64,000 nt of DNA from Rickettsia typhi (GTDB lineage: Bacteria > Pseudomonadota > Alphaproteobacteria > Rickettsiales > Deianiraeaceae). The notes below the pieces were generated by a model, which made no database searches, was not told the origin of the DNA, and saw only the letters and a program-made list of their open reading frames with translations. Numbering within the stretch: the first letter of the stretch is position 1; each line of letters starts with the position of its first letter. A program made the translations under genes and the position numbers. The DNA lies in assembly GCA_945898725.1 (NCBI GenBank), contig CAMDIK010000005.1:1-64000 (forward strand), read 5' to 3'. Shown in pieces: positions 1-10,800 of the stretch.

Positions 1-1137
1 CACCTCCCCCCTGGACTCAACCAATTCCTGCTGCCTTTTGCGTTGTAAAGTATTCTGCGCATTAGCGAATAAATTATCAGTCTGCACAGGCGCTTTCTCT
101 TCTTTTACAACGGCTCTAGTAGATTTAACAGGAGCTTTCATGGGTTCAGCCGCTTGATTTTCATCATTACCAACCCCGGTAGCCACAACAGAAACGCGAA
201 TTAGCCCGTCGTATTTTTCATTAAAAATTGCACCGAAAATAATATTAGAATCTTCGCTTAAATTTGAGCGAATTTTCTCCACCGCATCATTCACCTCAAA
301 TAAAGTCATATCTGACCCGCCTGTGATATTTATCAACACACCTTTCGCACCATCAACAGAGGCAATATCAAGCAATGGATTAACAATTGCCAATTCAGCC
401 GCCTTTATAGCCCTATCTTCATCTGAAGATTCACCGGAACTCATCATGGCTCTTCCCATATTTTTCATAACAGTGCGCACATCTGCGAAATCCAAATTAA
501 CCAGTCCCGGCATAGTAATTAAGTCTGTAATACACTTCACGCCACTGTATAAAACTTCATCAGCAATTTTAAATGCGTCCACAAATGAAGTTCTTTCATT
601 GACAATTCTGAATAAATTTTGATTAGGAACAACAATCAGAGTATCTGTATGCTTTTTAAGCTCTGCAATGCCTTGATCTGCAATTCTTTGTCTAGATTTT
701 CCTTCAAAATCAAATGGCTTTGTAACAACTGCAACAGTTAGAATTCCTCTAGATTTAGCCATCTCTGCAATTGCCGGAGCAGCCCCTGTGCCCGTTCCAC
801 CGCCCATTCCTGCAGTAATAAATAGCATATTTGCACCATCTAAAACCGCATCCATTTCTGCAACTGCCTCTTCAACAGCTTTTTTGCCAATTTCAGGAAT
901 CGCCCCAGCGCCAAGCCCGCCGGTAATTTCCTTTCCAATTTGAATTTTGTTTTCTGCAAGAGAATATTCAAGCGCCTGTGCGTCAGTATTAATTGCGTAA
1001 AAATCTACACCCTCAAGGTTTGATCTTATCATATTGTTGATTGCATTTCCACCGGCTCCACCAACGCCAAAAACGATCAATTTAGGCCTAAAACCCTTGG
1101 TTGGACTGGATGTTTTAATTGAATTAAGTGACAACAT
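1..1137 (-). CDS. ftsZ: Cell division protein FtsZ (C-terminus truncated by window start)
   Basis: Reverse-strand translation from ATG at 1137: [37 protein letters not shown]..., with [17 protein letters not shown] further on. The frame stays open to base 1. Confidence 0.96.
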   Translation of the reverse strand, partial: MLSLNSIKTSSPTKGFRPKLIVFGVGGAGGNAINNMIRSNLEGVDFYAINTDAQALEYSLAENKIQIGKEITGGLGAGAIPEIGKKAVEEAVAEMDAVLDGANMLFITAGMGGGTGTGAAPAIAEMAKSRGILTVAVVTKPFDFEGKSRQRIADQGIAELKKHTDTLIVVPNQNLFRIVNERTSFVDAFKIADEVLYSGVKCITDLITMPGLVNLDFADVRTVMKNMGRAMMSSGESSDEDRAIKAAELAIVNPLLDIASVDGAKGVLINITGGSDMTLFEVNDAVEKIRSNLSEDSNIIFGAIFNEKYDGLIRVSVVATGVGNDENQAAEPMKAPVKSTRAVVKEEKAPVQTDNLFANAQNTLQRKRQQELVESRGEV

Positions 1138-1144
1138 AGACAAA

Positions 1145-2350
1145 TTAAATAATACTTTCAACTTTATTGCACAAGGAATACAAGAAACCTTGCATTTTTT
1201 CTATAAATTTTGCATACTCTAGCCGCATATCGGAAATAAAATTATCACCCTCAAGATATTGCTCTATAGCTCCTTTAAAAATATCAAAATCACTGGAATT
1301 TTCACCACCTTCTTCTGAATTTCCTGGAATTACACAAGGTATATTAAAGGCGTTTTGCACAACATCTTGCACGCCAGGAATACTTGCAAATTTACCGCTA
1401 ATAATAACTTTTGAAATCGAGGTTTTTAACATCGTTGACTGCAGCTCTTTTTGCACAATATGCAATATACTTAGAGCGGATTTATTGATTACTTTTTTTA
1501 GCTTTGCCTTATCCAGGATAAAATTCCCAAATTCGTTATTATCCAGCCAAATATCGCCACTGGAGTATAAATTTAGTATTTTGTAGGCAACTTTTGCGTC
1601 CACATGCAAAGCCTGGGCAACTGCTATCACAACAGCGTGAATTCCCAGTGGAATTGAGCAAATTTTGTGATTTCCAAGCCCATTTATAACATTCACTGCT
1701 ATCTCATGATAATCAACATACAGCAGCAGTGACCCATTTGCAAAATCTATCTCGTTTGAGTAGCATTTCGTAATTGCATGGCTAATTGGCATGCAAAATT
1801 CCATATTTAGGTCGCAAGATTTTAATAAATAATTGAGCTTGATTTTAAATTCATCCGTCAGGCTGGTTGCAAGCGAAATTGAAGTCACTTTTGAACATTC
1901 CAACCCCAAAATTGAGCGAACCGTCAAAGAATCATCCAGGGTGTGCATAAAATTTTCTACACCAACCAAAGTTCCCGGTTTTTCCAGGAAATGCGCGATA
2001 ATATTCTTGTTAATTTTCATCACATCATACTTGGTAACAACGCTATATATAGGCATTTCGTAGTTAATTAGGGCTTTTTGAAAATAAAATGCCGAATTTG
2101 GCAGGCAAATAACAACTTTTGATGACTGAATTCCAGATTTATCCTCTAAATCTGCAATCAATCTAAGCAGTTTTGTCTCAATAAATTTAGGGGTGGAAAT
2201 AAATCTTTCTTTTGCAAAAGTGGGATCAATATATTCAGCGCTTTGAGCAAGAATTGTATATTTTTCAACACCTGAAGAACTCTTTTGACTTGCAAAATGA
2301 AACTTTACCACCGATCCCAACACGGCATCGTCTTTGATAAAAATAAACAT
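1145..2350 (-). CDS. ftsA: FtsA-like actin-fold cell division protein, divergent
   Basis: Directly upstream of ftsZ, about 400 aa, FtsA-like layout ([59 protein letters not shown]). Start probably MFIFIKDD. Confidence 0.7.
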   Translation of the reverse strand: MFIFIKDDAVLGSVVKFHFASQKSSSGVEKYTILAQSAEYIDPTFAKERFISTPKFIETKLLRLIADLEDKSGIQSSKVVICLPNSAFYFQKALINYEMPIYSVVTKYDVMKINKNIIAHFLEKPGTLVGVENFMHTLDDSLTVRSILGLECSKVTSISLATSLTDEFKIKLNYLLKSCDLNMEFCMPISHAITKCYSNEIDFANGSLLLYVDYHEIAVNVINGLGNHKICSIPLGIHAVVIAVAQALHVDAKVAYKILNLYSSGDIWLDNNEFGNFILDKAKLKKVINKSALSILHIVQKELQSTMLKTSISKVIISGKFASIPGVQDVVQNAFNIPCVIPGNSEEGGENSSDFDIFKGAIEQYLEGDNFISDMRLEYAKFIEKMQGFLYSLCNKVESII

Positions 2351-2466
2351 TAATACGCGTTCACGAAACACTTTAAATTAAAAATCACACCAATTTATAG
2401 CATAGCTTTTTTTATTTACAAGAAGATAAATAGGTATTTTTATTTTTTAAAACTTGCCTTAAATGC

Positions 2467-2505
2467 CAAAAACCCACCGCGCCTGCAAAGCACAAGCACG
2501 ATGGG
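2467..2505 (-). terminator. Rho-independent terminator downstream of groEL
   Basis: On the minus strand CCCATCGTGC...GCGCGGTGGG can form a 10-bp stem (two G-U pairs) followed by TTTTT. Confidence 0.65.
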
Positions 2506-2524
2506 CAAAAATTATTAAAGCCGA

Positions 2525-4162
2525 CTAGTAATCCATACCGCCCATGCCGCCCATTCCACCGGCAGGCATCGCAGGTTTGTCTTCCTTGTTTTCAGCAATC
2601 ACAACCTCGGTAGTTAAAAATAATGAAGCCACCGAACAAGCATTTTGTAAAGCAATTCTTACAACTTTCGCAGGATCAACCACTCCGGATTTCAGCATGT
2701 CAACATACTCTCCAGTTTGCGCATTAAATCCAAAAGTTGTTGAAGATTGTTCAAGCAATTTCCCAGCAACAACAGCACCATCAAACCCTGCATTTGCAGC
2801 AATCTGACGCACAGGATACTGAAGCGCCCTTTGCACTATTTTAATTCCGGCATTTTGCTCTTCATTTGCACCCTTGATACCATCCAACTCTCTTGAAGCA
2901 TAAAGAAGTGCAGTGCCGCCTCCAGGAATAATTCCCTCTTCCAAGGCAGCCCTGGTTGCATGAAGCGCGTCTTCAACTCTATCTTTTTTCTCTTTTACCT
3001 CAACTTCAGTTGACCCGCCAACGCGCAAAATTGCAACGCCACCAGATAATTTTGCAAGCCTTTCTTGCATTTTTTCCTTATCGTAGTCAGAATTTGTAGC
3101 AGAAATTTGCTGTTCAATCTGCTTACATCTTGAGTCAATTATATTTTTATCACCAAGACCATCAACAATTGTTGTGTTATCCTTGTCAACAATCACTCTT
3201 TTTGCACGACCAAGTTGCTCTAAAGTAACGCTTTCAAGTTTTACACCAAGTTCTTCGGAAATAACCTCACCGCCTGTTAAAATTGCAATATCTTCCAACA
3301 TTGCCTTTCTGCGATCACCAAATCCTGGGGCTTTAACCGAACAAACCTTCAAACCACCGCGCAATTTATTCACAACCAAAGTTGCCAAAGCCTCACCCTC
3401 AACATCTTCAGCAATAATTAATAATTGCCTTCCAGCTTGAGCGATTTTTTCCAAAACCGGTAAAATTTGCTGAATATTTGAAACTTTTTTGTCAAAAATT
3501 AAAATATACGGGTTGTCAAGTTCTGCGATCATTTTTTCAGTATTTGTAGCAAAATATGGAGAAAGATAACCTCTGTCAAAAGTCATGCCCTCCACTACTT
3601 CCACTTCAAATGCCGCAGTTCCCTTGCTTTCTTCAACAGTTGTTGGGCTTTTCCAGCCAACTTGCTCAAGAGCCGCTGCAATTTTCGAACCTATGTCAGC
3701 ATCGCTATTTGCAGAAATTGTTGCAACTTGCGCAGTTTCCTCGCTTGAAGTAATTTTCTTTGCGGAAGATTGAATTTTTTCAATAACCACAGATACGGCA
3801 AGGTCAATACCGCGTTTAATATCCATAGGATTCATCCCGGCAGTAATAGCTTTATTTCCTTCTTTTACAATTGCCCTTGCAAGAACTGTTGCAGTTGTTG
3901 TTCCGTCTCCGGCGTGGTCATTTGTCTTACTTGCAACTTCGCGCACCATTTGAGCGCCCATGTTTTCGATTTTATTTTCCAAAACAATCTCTTTTGCAAC
4001 CGTAACGCCATCTTTCGTGATTTTTGGCGCGCCGAAAGATTTTTCAATCAAAACATTTCTGCCCTTTGGCCCTAAAGTAACCTGAACGGCATCCGCTAAT
4101 TGATCAATTCCGCGCATCATTGCGGCTCTTGCATCTTGCCCGTGAACTATTTGTTTAGACAT
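2525..4162 (-). CDS. groL: Chaperonin GroEL (60 kDa)
   Basis: Full-length GroEL with [42 protein letters not shown] and C-terminal [11 protein letters not shown]. Confidence 0.99.
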   Translation of the reverse strand: MSKQIVHGQDARAAMMRGIDQLADAVQVTLGPKGRNVLIEKSFGAPKITKDGVTVAKEIVLENKIENMGAQMVREVASKTNDHAGDGTTTATVLARAIVKEGNKAITAGMNPMDIKRGIDLAVSVVIEKIQSSAKKITSSEETAQVATISANSDADIGSKIAAALEQVGWKSPTTVEESKGTAAFEVEVVEGMTFDRGYLSPYFATNTEKMIAELDNPYILIFDKKVSNIQQILPVLEKIAQAGRQLLIIAEDVEGEALATLVVNKLRGGLKVCSVKAPGFGDRRKAMLEDIAILTGGEVISEELGVKLESVTLEQLGRAKRVIVDKDNTTIVDGLGDKNIIDSRCKQIEQQISATNSDYDKEKMQERLAKLSGGVAILRVGGSTEVEVKEKKDRVEDALHATRAALEEGIIPGGGTALLYASRELDGIKGANEEQNAGIKIVQRALQYPVRQIAANAGFDGAVVAGKLLEQSSTTFGFNAQTGEYVDMLKSGVVDPAKVVRIALQNACSVASLFLTTEVVIAENKEDKPAMPAGGMGGMGGMDY

Positions 4163-4187
4163 ATATTAATTAAAAAAACACAAAAAA

Positions 4188-4490
4188 TTATTCTATTATA
4201 GCCAAAACGTCCGATTCTTTCATAATCAGAAGTTTTTTATCGCCGGCTTTAATTTCAGTTCCACCCCATTGGGTAAACAAAACTTTATCGCCAACTTTAA
4301 TGTTTGTTGGAACGCAGCTTCCGCATTCTTTAACTTTCCCAGGGCCCACCGCCAAAACAGTTCCATATACAGGTTTTTCCTTTGCAGTATCGGGAATTAT
4401 AATTCCACCAGCACTTTTTTCTTCAGACTCAAGTCTTTCAACCAAGATTCTATCTTCGGTTGGCTTTATATTACTATATTGTATACTCAT
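4188..4490 (-). CDS. groS: Co-chaperonin GroES
   Basis: KPTEDRILVERLESEEKSAGGIIIPDTAKEKP...; directly upstream of groEL. Confidence 0.98.
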   Translation of the reverse strand: MSIQYSNIKPTEDRILVERLESEEKSAGGIIIPDTAKEKPVYGTVLAVGPGKVKECGSCVPTNIKVGDKVLFTQWGGTEIKAGDKKLLIMKESDVLAIIE

Positions 4491-4611
4491 ATTAACAAAA
4501 CAAACTTATTCAACTATTATGTAATCATATTAGATACAAATTCAAGGGGTTTAAAAAATAATTTACAATTAAAATTTTATAATTATATAACCAGAAGATT
4601 TTTTTATTTTT

Positions 4612-4938
4612 ATGAACAAAAGTTTATTACTTTTACCTTTACTTTTAGCCGGTTGCGTGCAAACTTCCACAGGAATGGGAACCGGTTTGGTTTACAACAG
4701 CATTAAAGACAAAGCTTACTATACAGAGGTTGATAATACAGTAAAATCAGTAAAATCAGGATCCTCTTGCACCACTGCAATTTTAGGGCTTGTGTCATTT
4801 GGCGATTCATCTCTTGAAACTGCTAAAAAAGAGGGAAATATATCTAAAATATCATTTATTGACAAAAAAAATAAAGACATTAGATTGATATGGCTTCCTT
4901 TGTATGCTGAAGGGTGTACAATTGTTCATGGTGAATAA
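4612..4938 (+). CDS. TRL-like family lipoprotein
   Basis: Lipobox LLLAGC; TGMGTGLVYNSIKD...GKEGNISKISFIDKKNK-type pattern resembles TRL-like small lipoproteins. Confidence 0.6.
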   Translation: MNKSLLLLPLLLAGCVQTSTGMGTGLVYNSIKDKAYYTEVDNTVKSVKSGSSCTTAILGLVSFGDSSLETAKKEGNISKISFIDKKNKDIRLIWLPLYAEGCTIVHGE

Positions 4939-4967
4939 TTATAGGCAAATATTAATATAATATTTCA

Positions 4968-4996
4968 GGCAGGGAAAGATTTTCCTTGCCTTTTTT
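4968..4996 (+). terminator. Rho-independent terminator
   Basis: GGCAGGGAAA-GATT-TTCCTTGCC stem followed by TTTTTT. Confidence 0.7.
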
Positions 4997-5037
4997 ATAA
5001 TGCTTTATTATAAAGTAAATAACATTTGAAATAAATT

Positions 5038-5199
5038 ATGTCCATAGGAATTTGGCAGCTGGTTTTGATAATAATTTTGGTTTTAATACTATTTGGTGCA
5101 GGGAAATTACCAGTAGTTATGGGGGAAATTGGCAAGGGTATTAGAAATTTTAAACGCGGGCTATCAGATGACGAGCAAAATAAGCTTGAAAAAAAATAG
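5038..5199 (+). CDS. tatA: Sec-independent translocase TatA (53 aa, below the ORF track cutoff)
   Basis: Hand translation: MSIGIWQLVLIIILVLILFGAGKLPVVMGEIGKGIRNFKRGLSDDEQNKLEKK; TatA TM plus FGxxKLP and amphipathic helix. Confidence 0.92.
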   Translation: MSIGIWQLVLIIILVLILFGAGKLPVVMGEIGKGIRNFKRGLSDDEQNKLEKK

Positions 5200-5249
5200 T
5201 TGCACTTTACTCAATTTCTGCTATAATATATATACTATTCTAAAGAAAG

Positions 5250-5618
5250 ATGCATAAATTATTGGCGGTATTGGTGATTTTAGCTGGATGCCAGGGTCCA
5301 TCCTTGCCATTTGGTGAGCAATTAAGCGCGAAAATTCCCGTTGCTTCAGTGGATTTAGCAGCGTATAAACACGACTTGCTAGACTATAATGTAAAATTTG
5401 CAGCCCCAACGGATGCCGATACAGCAAGGGCTTTAACCACTTCTGCAGCTGCCAGCGGCGCTTGGAACACCAATGCCTTTGCTTATCAATATTTCGTGCA
5501 ACATGGTACGGCATGGCAGGTTATGTATGCAAATCAAATGGATGTTTATGCATTTAAAGCGCCATCTAATGCAATGGATGTAAGCTACAGTAACACCTTG
5601 CTTGAACCGTTTGAATAG
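5250..5618 (+). CDS. Small orphan lipoprotein
   Basis: N-terminus MHKLLAVLVILAGC is a lipobox; no recognised domain. Confidence 0.55.
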   Translation: MHKLLAVLVILAGCQGPSLPFGEQLSAKIPVASVDLAAYKHDLLDYNVKFAAPTDADTARALTTSAAASGAWNTNAFAYQYFVQHGTAWQVMYANQMDVYAFKAPSNAMDVSYSNTLLEPFE

Positions 5619-5624
5619 CCGAAA

Positions 5625-6254
5625 ATGCAAAATAACGCTGAAAAACTTACTAAAATTTGCGAAATATTAAACCTGGAACACCCAAATCCTGAAACTGAAT
5701 TGAATTATGTCAACAACTTTACCCTTTTGGTTGCAATTATTCTTTCTGCGCAGGCAACGGATAAAATGGTCAATATTGTAACTGAAAATTTGTTTAAAAT
5801 TGCCGATTCTCCGGAAAAAATTTTGTCACTTGGGCTTGAAAATCTAAAGCAATATATTAACAAACTAAACTATTACAACACAAAGGCTAAAAATATTTGC
5901 AAAATGTGCGAAATTCTAATACACATCCACAATAGCGCAGTTCCTGCAAGTTTTGAAGAATTAATCGCCCTTCCCGGGGTTGGAAGAAAAACTGCAAACG
6001 TCTTCCTGAATATTGCACACAATTTACCAACAATTGCAGTAGATACTCATGTTTTTCGCGTAACTAACAGGGTTTTTGGCACAGATTTCACCTCCCCGGA
6101 AGCGGTAGAAGATTTTCTAATGGCGATAAATCCGAAAGAATTTGCAATAAAAACGCATCATTTATTGATTTTACATGGCAGATACACCTGCAAAGCGCGC
6201 GCGCCGGCATGTGAGGGCTGTAAACTTAAGGAATTGTGCAAGAAATTTGTGTAA
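5625..6254 (+). CDS. nth: Endonuclease III
   Basis: LSAQATDKMVN, LPGVGRKTANVFLN, VDTHVFRVTNR and C-terminal Cys cluster CKARAPACEGCKLKELC. Confidence 0.97.
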   Translation: MQNNAEKLTKICEILNLEHPNPETELNYVNNFTLLVAIILSAQATDKMVNIVTENLFKIADSPEKILSLGLENLKQYINKLNYYNTKAKNICKMCEILIHIHNSAVPASFEELIALPGVGRKTANVFLNIAHNLPTIAVDTHVFRVTNRVFGTDFTSPEAVEDFLMAINPKEFAIKTHHLLILHGRYTCKARAPACEGCKLKELCKKFV

Positions 6255-6313
6255 AATATTACACTGGATTTTTATTTTTCAACCATTATAGCTAATAATT
6301 ATTTAGCAAAAAA

Positions 6314-7465
6314 ATGATAACCACGGTGCACAATGATATTGAAAAATCTGCGATTTTGCGCACCTTGGCTATTATGCGCGGGAAATATCGTGTAAACATT
6401 GAAAGATTGCTTGAATCTGGAGCAAATTATCTACTAAACATAGACGTGTTGCCGGAATCTTTGAAAATTGCGACAGAAGAATATCAAAATACAGAGAGGT
6501 ACAAGGGGCAATTTGTGCCATTTTTTAGCGATAAATACCCGCCATTACTGCGTTTTATACCCAACCCCCCGCTATGCTTGATAGCGCTTGGAAATATCGA
6601 AATTTTACAGCAAAAATCAATTGCAATGGTCGGTTCGCGCGCGGCTTCGTACAACGGTCTGCAAATGGCAGATTTTTTCTCAAAATCTTTAAGCAATGAA
6701 GGCTGGGTTGTTGTTTCAGGGCTTGCAAAAGGCATAGATGCAAAATCGCACATTGGGGCGATAAAATCAACAATAGCAGTGATTGGCAGTGGCATTTCCA
6801 GTAGATATCCGGCGGAAAATACAAAATTATACGATGAAATTATCGCCAACAATTCTTGTATAATAACTGAATTTTCATTCGATGTAAAGCCAATTCCGGC
6901 AAATTTCCCACAAAGAAATAGAATTATTGCGGGAATTTCTCATGCAACATTGATAGTTGAAGCGGGAATGCAATCTGGCAGCCTGGTTACAGCAAGGCTT
7001 GCACGCGAATTTAACAGGGAAGTTTTTGCAATTCCTGGCTTTGCGCTGGACGAAAAATTTCGCGGAAATAACTACCTAATTAAGAAAAATATTGCAAAAC
7101 TTGTAGAATCGATTGCAGATATATCAGATGAACTTGCCGATGTTTACATTGAAAAACCCGCAACAAATGCCAGGAAAATTGAGGAAAATGATATATTTAA
7201 CAGCATTCCTAAGGCTTCAAAAAATAAGGAGGCTCCGGCGGGAAATAATCAATCAGAACAAGCTGCGCATGAAGAGAGTAATGGCGCAAAATCCCCGAAA
7301 GATCTAGTGCTTTCTGTGATTTCCACGCAATATATATCCACGGATGAAATTTGCAGAAGAAGCGGGCTTTCTGCGGAAAATGTGTCAATTTTAATGATGG
7401 AACTAGAGCTTGAAGGGCTGGTAATATCCAATGGAATTAATGGATTTTGCCGAAAATTTAAGTGA
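6314..7465 (+). CDS. dprA: DNA processing protein DprA
   Basis: AMVGSRAASYNGL, VVSGLAKGIDAKSHIGA, PAGMQSGSLVTARLAREFNREVFAIPG-type motifs; C-terminal winged helix. Confidence 0.95.
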   Translation: MITTVHNDIEKSAILRTLAIMRGKYRVNIERLLESGANYLLNIDVLPESLKIATEEYQNTERYKGQFVPFFSDKYPPLLRFIPNPPLCLIALGNIEILQQKSIAMVGSRAASYNGLQMADFFSKSLSNEGWVVVSGLAKGIDAKSHIGAIKSTIAVIGSGISSRYPAENTKLYDEIIANNSCIITEFSFDVKPIPANFPQRNRIIAGISHATLIVEAGMQSGSLVTARLAREFNREVFAIPGFALDEKFRGNNYLIKKNIAKLVESIADISDELADVYIEKPATNARKIEENDIFNSIPKASKNKEAPAGNNQSEQAAHEESNGAKSPKDLVLSVISTQYISTDEICRRSGLSAENVSILMMELELEGLVISNGINGFCRKFK

Positions 7466-8318
7466 TTTGCCCAAGCCAATTGTCATATATTTTTAAGATT
7501 TCCAAGGTGATTTTATGGCTTGTAAAATGCACATCATCCACGCGCGCCACCCCCACAACTCGCGCCGTTGCAGAAGCTGAAAAAACCTCATCCGCGCTGT
7601 AAATATCTTCAATAAACACAGCACTTTCCAGCATTTCATAACCCTTTAGCAAACCTGAATTTTCGCGCAAAATTTGCACAATTCTATTACGCGTAATGCC
7701 CGAAAGCAAGTTTTGCGAAAGCGGCGGAGTGATAACTTTATTTCCCTTGATAATGAAGATATTTCCGCGCGAAGTTTCCTCAATTTCCCCTGTATTTTCG
7801 TTGAAATAAAGCACCTCGTCAAAACCCAAATCCGCAACCTCGCGCCGCGCAATAACCGAAGGTAAAAGTGACGTAATTTTAATATCGCGCCACTTCCAGC
7901 GAATATCGGAATAAGATTTTAATTTCAAAAATTTCAGCTCACCCTGCCCCACTTTTGAGTCATAATTCTGCGTGGAAATCACGAAATTTTGCGTAATACT
8001 TCCCAATTCAGTAAGCCATCTATCAGCTTCGCCGCGCGAAATAACAATCATCAAACGCCCGGAAATAATGCCATTTTTTTCAATCAATTCTTTGGAAAAA
8101 CGCAAAATTTCCTCCTTGGAATAATCAAGTTTTAAATATATTTTCTCGGCAGTATTTTGCAATCTCGCATGGTGCAAATCAAAATCAATAATCTTCCCCT
8201 TGTGAATCAACAAAATGTCATAAAGCCCGTCACCAAAATGAAAACCCCTGTCATCAACTGAAATTTTTGCCTCACTTTTAGACACAATATTCCCATTGAA
8301 AAATACATACTCACTCAT
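7458..8318 (-). CDS. dat: Class IV aminotransferase, probable D-amino-acid transaminase
   Basis: VSVDDRGFHFGDGLYD-type N-terminus, FDLHHARL and EETSRGNIFII; DAAT/BCAT fold. Confidence 0.85.
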   Translation of the reverse strand: MSEYVFFNGNIVSKSEAKISVDDRGFHFGDGLYDILLIHKGKIIDFDLHHARLQNTAEKIYLKLDYSKEEILRFSKELIEKNGIISGRLMIVISRGEADRWLTELGSITQNFVISTQNYDSKVGQGELKFLKLKSYSDIRWKWRDIKITSLLPSVIARREVADLGFDEVLYFNENTGEIEETSRGNIFIIKGNKVITPPLSQNLLSGITRNRIVQILRENSGLLKGYEMLESAVFIEDIYSADEVFSASATARVVGVARVDDVHFTSHKITLEILKIYDNWLGQIT

Positions 8319-9445
8319 AGTCTGATTAAAAACTTAAAATCATTCAAAAACCCAATAACCATAAGGGAAATAACCATTGCAAAACCTATTTTATATATCA
8401 CATTTTGCACTTTTGCGGGTACGTCTTTGCGAATAATAATAGCAATTAAATTCATAAAAATATGCCCGCCGTCCAACACGGGAATTGGCAATAAATTCAT
8501 AACCCCAACCCCGATGGAAATCATAGCAACCAGATAGAAAAAAGCAGCACAACTGCTCTTTGCCGCTTGGTGCGAAAATTTTCCAATTCTAAGCGGCCCA
8601 CTTAATTCCTTAAGGCTTCTTTGCCCGGTAATTAGCTGAAAAATACCCACACAAGAATCGCGCGTAACCTGCATTGTATCTTGAAAACCTTGCGCAATTC
8701 CAGGAAGAATTGCAAAATCTTGATGAACCATTTTATCTGACGCAATTCCAATTGCACAGCGCGAAAATCTTCCCTCGCTGCTGGGATTTTTCTCTGTATT
8801 TACAGCTATATTCATCACCTGTTCTTGCTTTTTATTTTTACGCAAAATTTCCAAATTTACTTGCCCACAAGGCTCTAAAGCAGTAAAATTTCGAAGCAGT
8901 GCAAAGTCAAATATTCTCACCCCATTTACAGATAAAATTTCATCCCCAACAAGCAATTTAGCCTTATATGCCGGGGAATTTTTCTCAATTCCAGAAATAA
9001 TTGGCTGGGTATAATTCTTTCCCATTACACACAAAATCACCGTTAAAATTGCAAAAGTTAGAATCATATTTGCAAAGGGACCGGCGAAGCTAATGGCAAT
9101 TTTCTGGTACGGATTTTTAAATTCAAAAGACTGTTTTTGTTCTGCCTGACTTGCATATTCAAAATTTTTATCCCGCGGAACATCAGACTGCCCCAGCATT
9201 TTCACATACCCACCAATGGGGAACATGCAAATTTTCCACTCCTCACCGGTTCTTTTTACTTTCCATGTAAAAATTGCCTTACCCATGCCAATTGCAAAAG
9301 TTTCAACCTTCACTCCGCACATTTTTGCAACTATATAATGCCCAAATTCATGCACAAAAGCAATAATTGTAACCGTCACAGAAAGCCACAAAAATCCTTG
9401 CAATATACCCTGCCAATTGCTAATAATTGTAGTTAAAATATTCAT
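8315..9445 (-). CDS. rseP: RIP metalloprotease RseP (site-2 protease)
   Basis: HEFGHYIVAKMCGVKVETFAIGMG, PDZ domain, PIPVLDGGH. Confidence 0.96.
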   Translation of the reverse strand: MNILTTIISNWQGILQGFLWLSVTVTIIAFVHEFGHYIVAKMCGVKVETFAIGMGKAIFTWKVKRTGEEWKICMFPIGGYVKMLGQSDVPRDKNFEYASQAEQKQSFEFKNPYQKIAISFAGPFANMILTFAILTVILCVMGKNYTQPIISGIEKNSPAYKAKLLVGDEILSVNGVRIFDFALLRNFTALEPCGQVNLEILRKNKKQEQVMNIAVNTEKNPSSEGRFSRCAIGIASDKMVHQDFAILPGIAQGFQDTMQVTRDSCVGIFQLITGQRSLKELSGPLRIGKFSHQAAKSSCAAFFYLVAMISIGVGVMNLLPIPVLDGGHIFMNLIAIIIRKDVPAKVQNVIYKIGFAMVISLMVIGFLNDFKFLIRL

Positions 9446-9526
9446 TTTTTACCCTAAATGCTCAAGTGTATAGGGGGTTGCATTTTAATTTTCAAGTGAT
9501 ATATCAAGTTATGTGTTGAAATAAAT

Positions 9527-10012
9527 ATGAATTACAATAAAATATTTGTGACTTTTTTTGGCGCGGGATTAAGCCCGATTGCGCCCGGAACAATGGGAAG
9601 TATTGCCGCATTTCTGGTTGCAATTCCGCTATTTTTCTGCAGCCATTTACCAATCTTGCTCGGGGTAATATCCCTTGCAATATTACTGCCAGCGGGCACA
9701 ATATGTTCTAATATTTACTCAAAAAAAACGCAACAAAGCGACCCAAAAGAGATAGTAGTTGATGAAGTTTGCGGTTATTTTCTTTCACTTGCAATTAGTC
9801 TACCCGCCACAACGCAGAATTTTCAGCACTATATGATGATTCTGCTGGTAAATTTGGCTTTTTTTCGCTTTTTTGACATATATAAACCTCGCCCGATTTC
9901 TTGGATTGATGAAAACATGAAAAATGGATTTGGGGTTATGTTGGATGATGTGGTTGCTGGAATTTTTTCAGGATGCGTGTCAATTAGCGTGATAGAGTTG
10001 CTTTTGCGTTAA
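9527..10012 (+). CDS. pgpA: Phosphatidylglycerophosphatase A
   Basis: SPIAPGTMGSIAAF, VVDEVCGYF, FFDIYKPRPISWIDENMKNGFGVMLDDVVAG. Confidence 0.93.
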   Translation: MNYNKIFVTFFGAGLSPIAPGTMGSIAAFLVAIPLFFCSHLPILLGVISLAILLPAGTICSNIYSKKTQQSDPKEIVVDEVCGYFLSLAISLPATTQNFQHYMMILLVNLAFFRFFDIYKPRPISWIDENMKNGFGVMLDDVVAGIFSGCVSISVIELLLR

Positions 10013-10796
10013 AATGCGAATGCAAAATTCCTTTCAACCTAGCAAGATACTTGATAATGTTAGATATTTTACAGAAAAGCACAGCAAATATGAAACCAAG
10101 GGCATAGCGCATGATATACTTCAAGTGCAAAGAATGAAACGAATATTTTTCAGGAAAATGCTTTAATTTATAATACATTTTTGCAATAGCGTATTGATAT
10201 TCCTTGAAATATGTCACTCCTTTTACACCTGGGCTTGAGCCGCCGCCGATATGAAATGCCGGAATTCCAACACATTCACACACTCTAAAACCTGCGAATT
10301 TTGCCCTTCGGCACATATCCAAATCTTCGCAATACATAAATATATTTTCATCAAAAATACCAATAGAATCAATGCAATTTCTCTGAAGCAGGGCAATACC
10401 AAATATTACATAATCAACATCAAAAACCTCAATATTCTGGGCACTTTTCTGCAGAACATCTGGCGCAATAATGCCAATATTTTGAGTCTTCGCAAGGTCA
10501 GCCAGGGCGAGCAAATCACCATACCCAATGTTCGCATCAGGGTTGATGAGTAAAATAAATTCACCACTAGATTTTAAAATTGCAATATTACTTGCCCTTC
10601 CATAGCCTATATTTTCATGATTTTTAATCACCGTTAAATTATTTGCACCTAAATTTTCCAGAATTTCACACGTGTTATCACTACTCTTGTTATCAACAAC
10701 AAAAATCTCAATATCATCGCGGTTTAGCAAGTCGCCAAAGGTTTGGTCTATAATTTTTGCACTATTATAAGTAACAGATATTACGGAAATTTTCAT
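9984..10796 (-). CDS. Glycosyltransferase family 2
   Basis: ISVTYNSAKIID...VVDNKSSDNT...LINPDANI...MYCEDLDMCRRAKFAG. Confidence 0.88.
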   Translation of the reverse strand: MKISVISVTYNSAKIIDQTFGDLLNRDDIEIFVVDNKSSDNTCEILENLGANNLTVIKNHENIGYGRASNIAILKSSGEFILLINPDANIGYGDLLALADLAKTQNIGIIAPDVLQKSAQNIEVFDVDYVIFGIALLQRNCIDSIGIFDENIFMYCEDLDMCRRAKFAGFRVCECVGIPAFHIGGGSSPGVKGVTYFKEYQYAIAKMYYKLKHFPEKYSFHSLHLKYIMRYALGFIFAVLFCKISNIIKYLARLKGILHSHFNAKATLSR

Positions 10797-10800
10797 AAAT

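Noticed and set aside
2544-4075. Several plus-strand ORFs opposite groEL
   Set aside because: Antisense shadow ORFs of a highly conserved gene, with no recognisable product.
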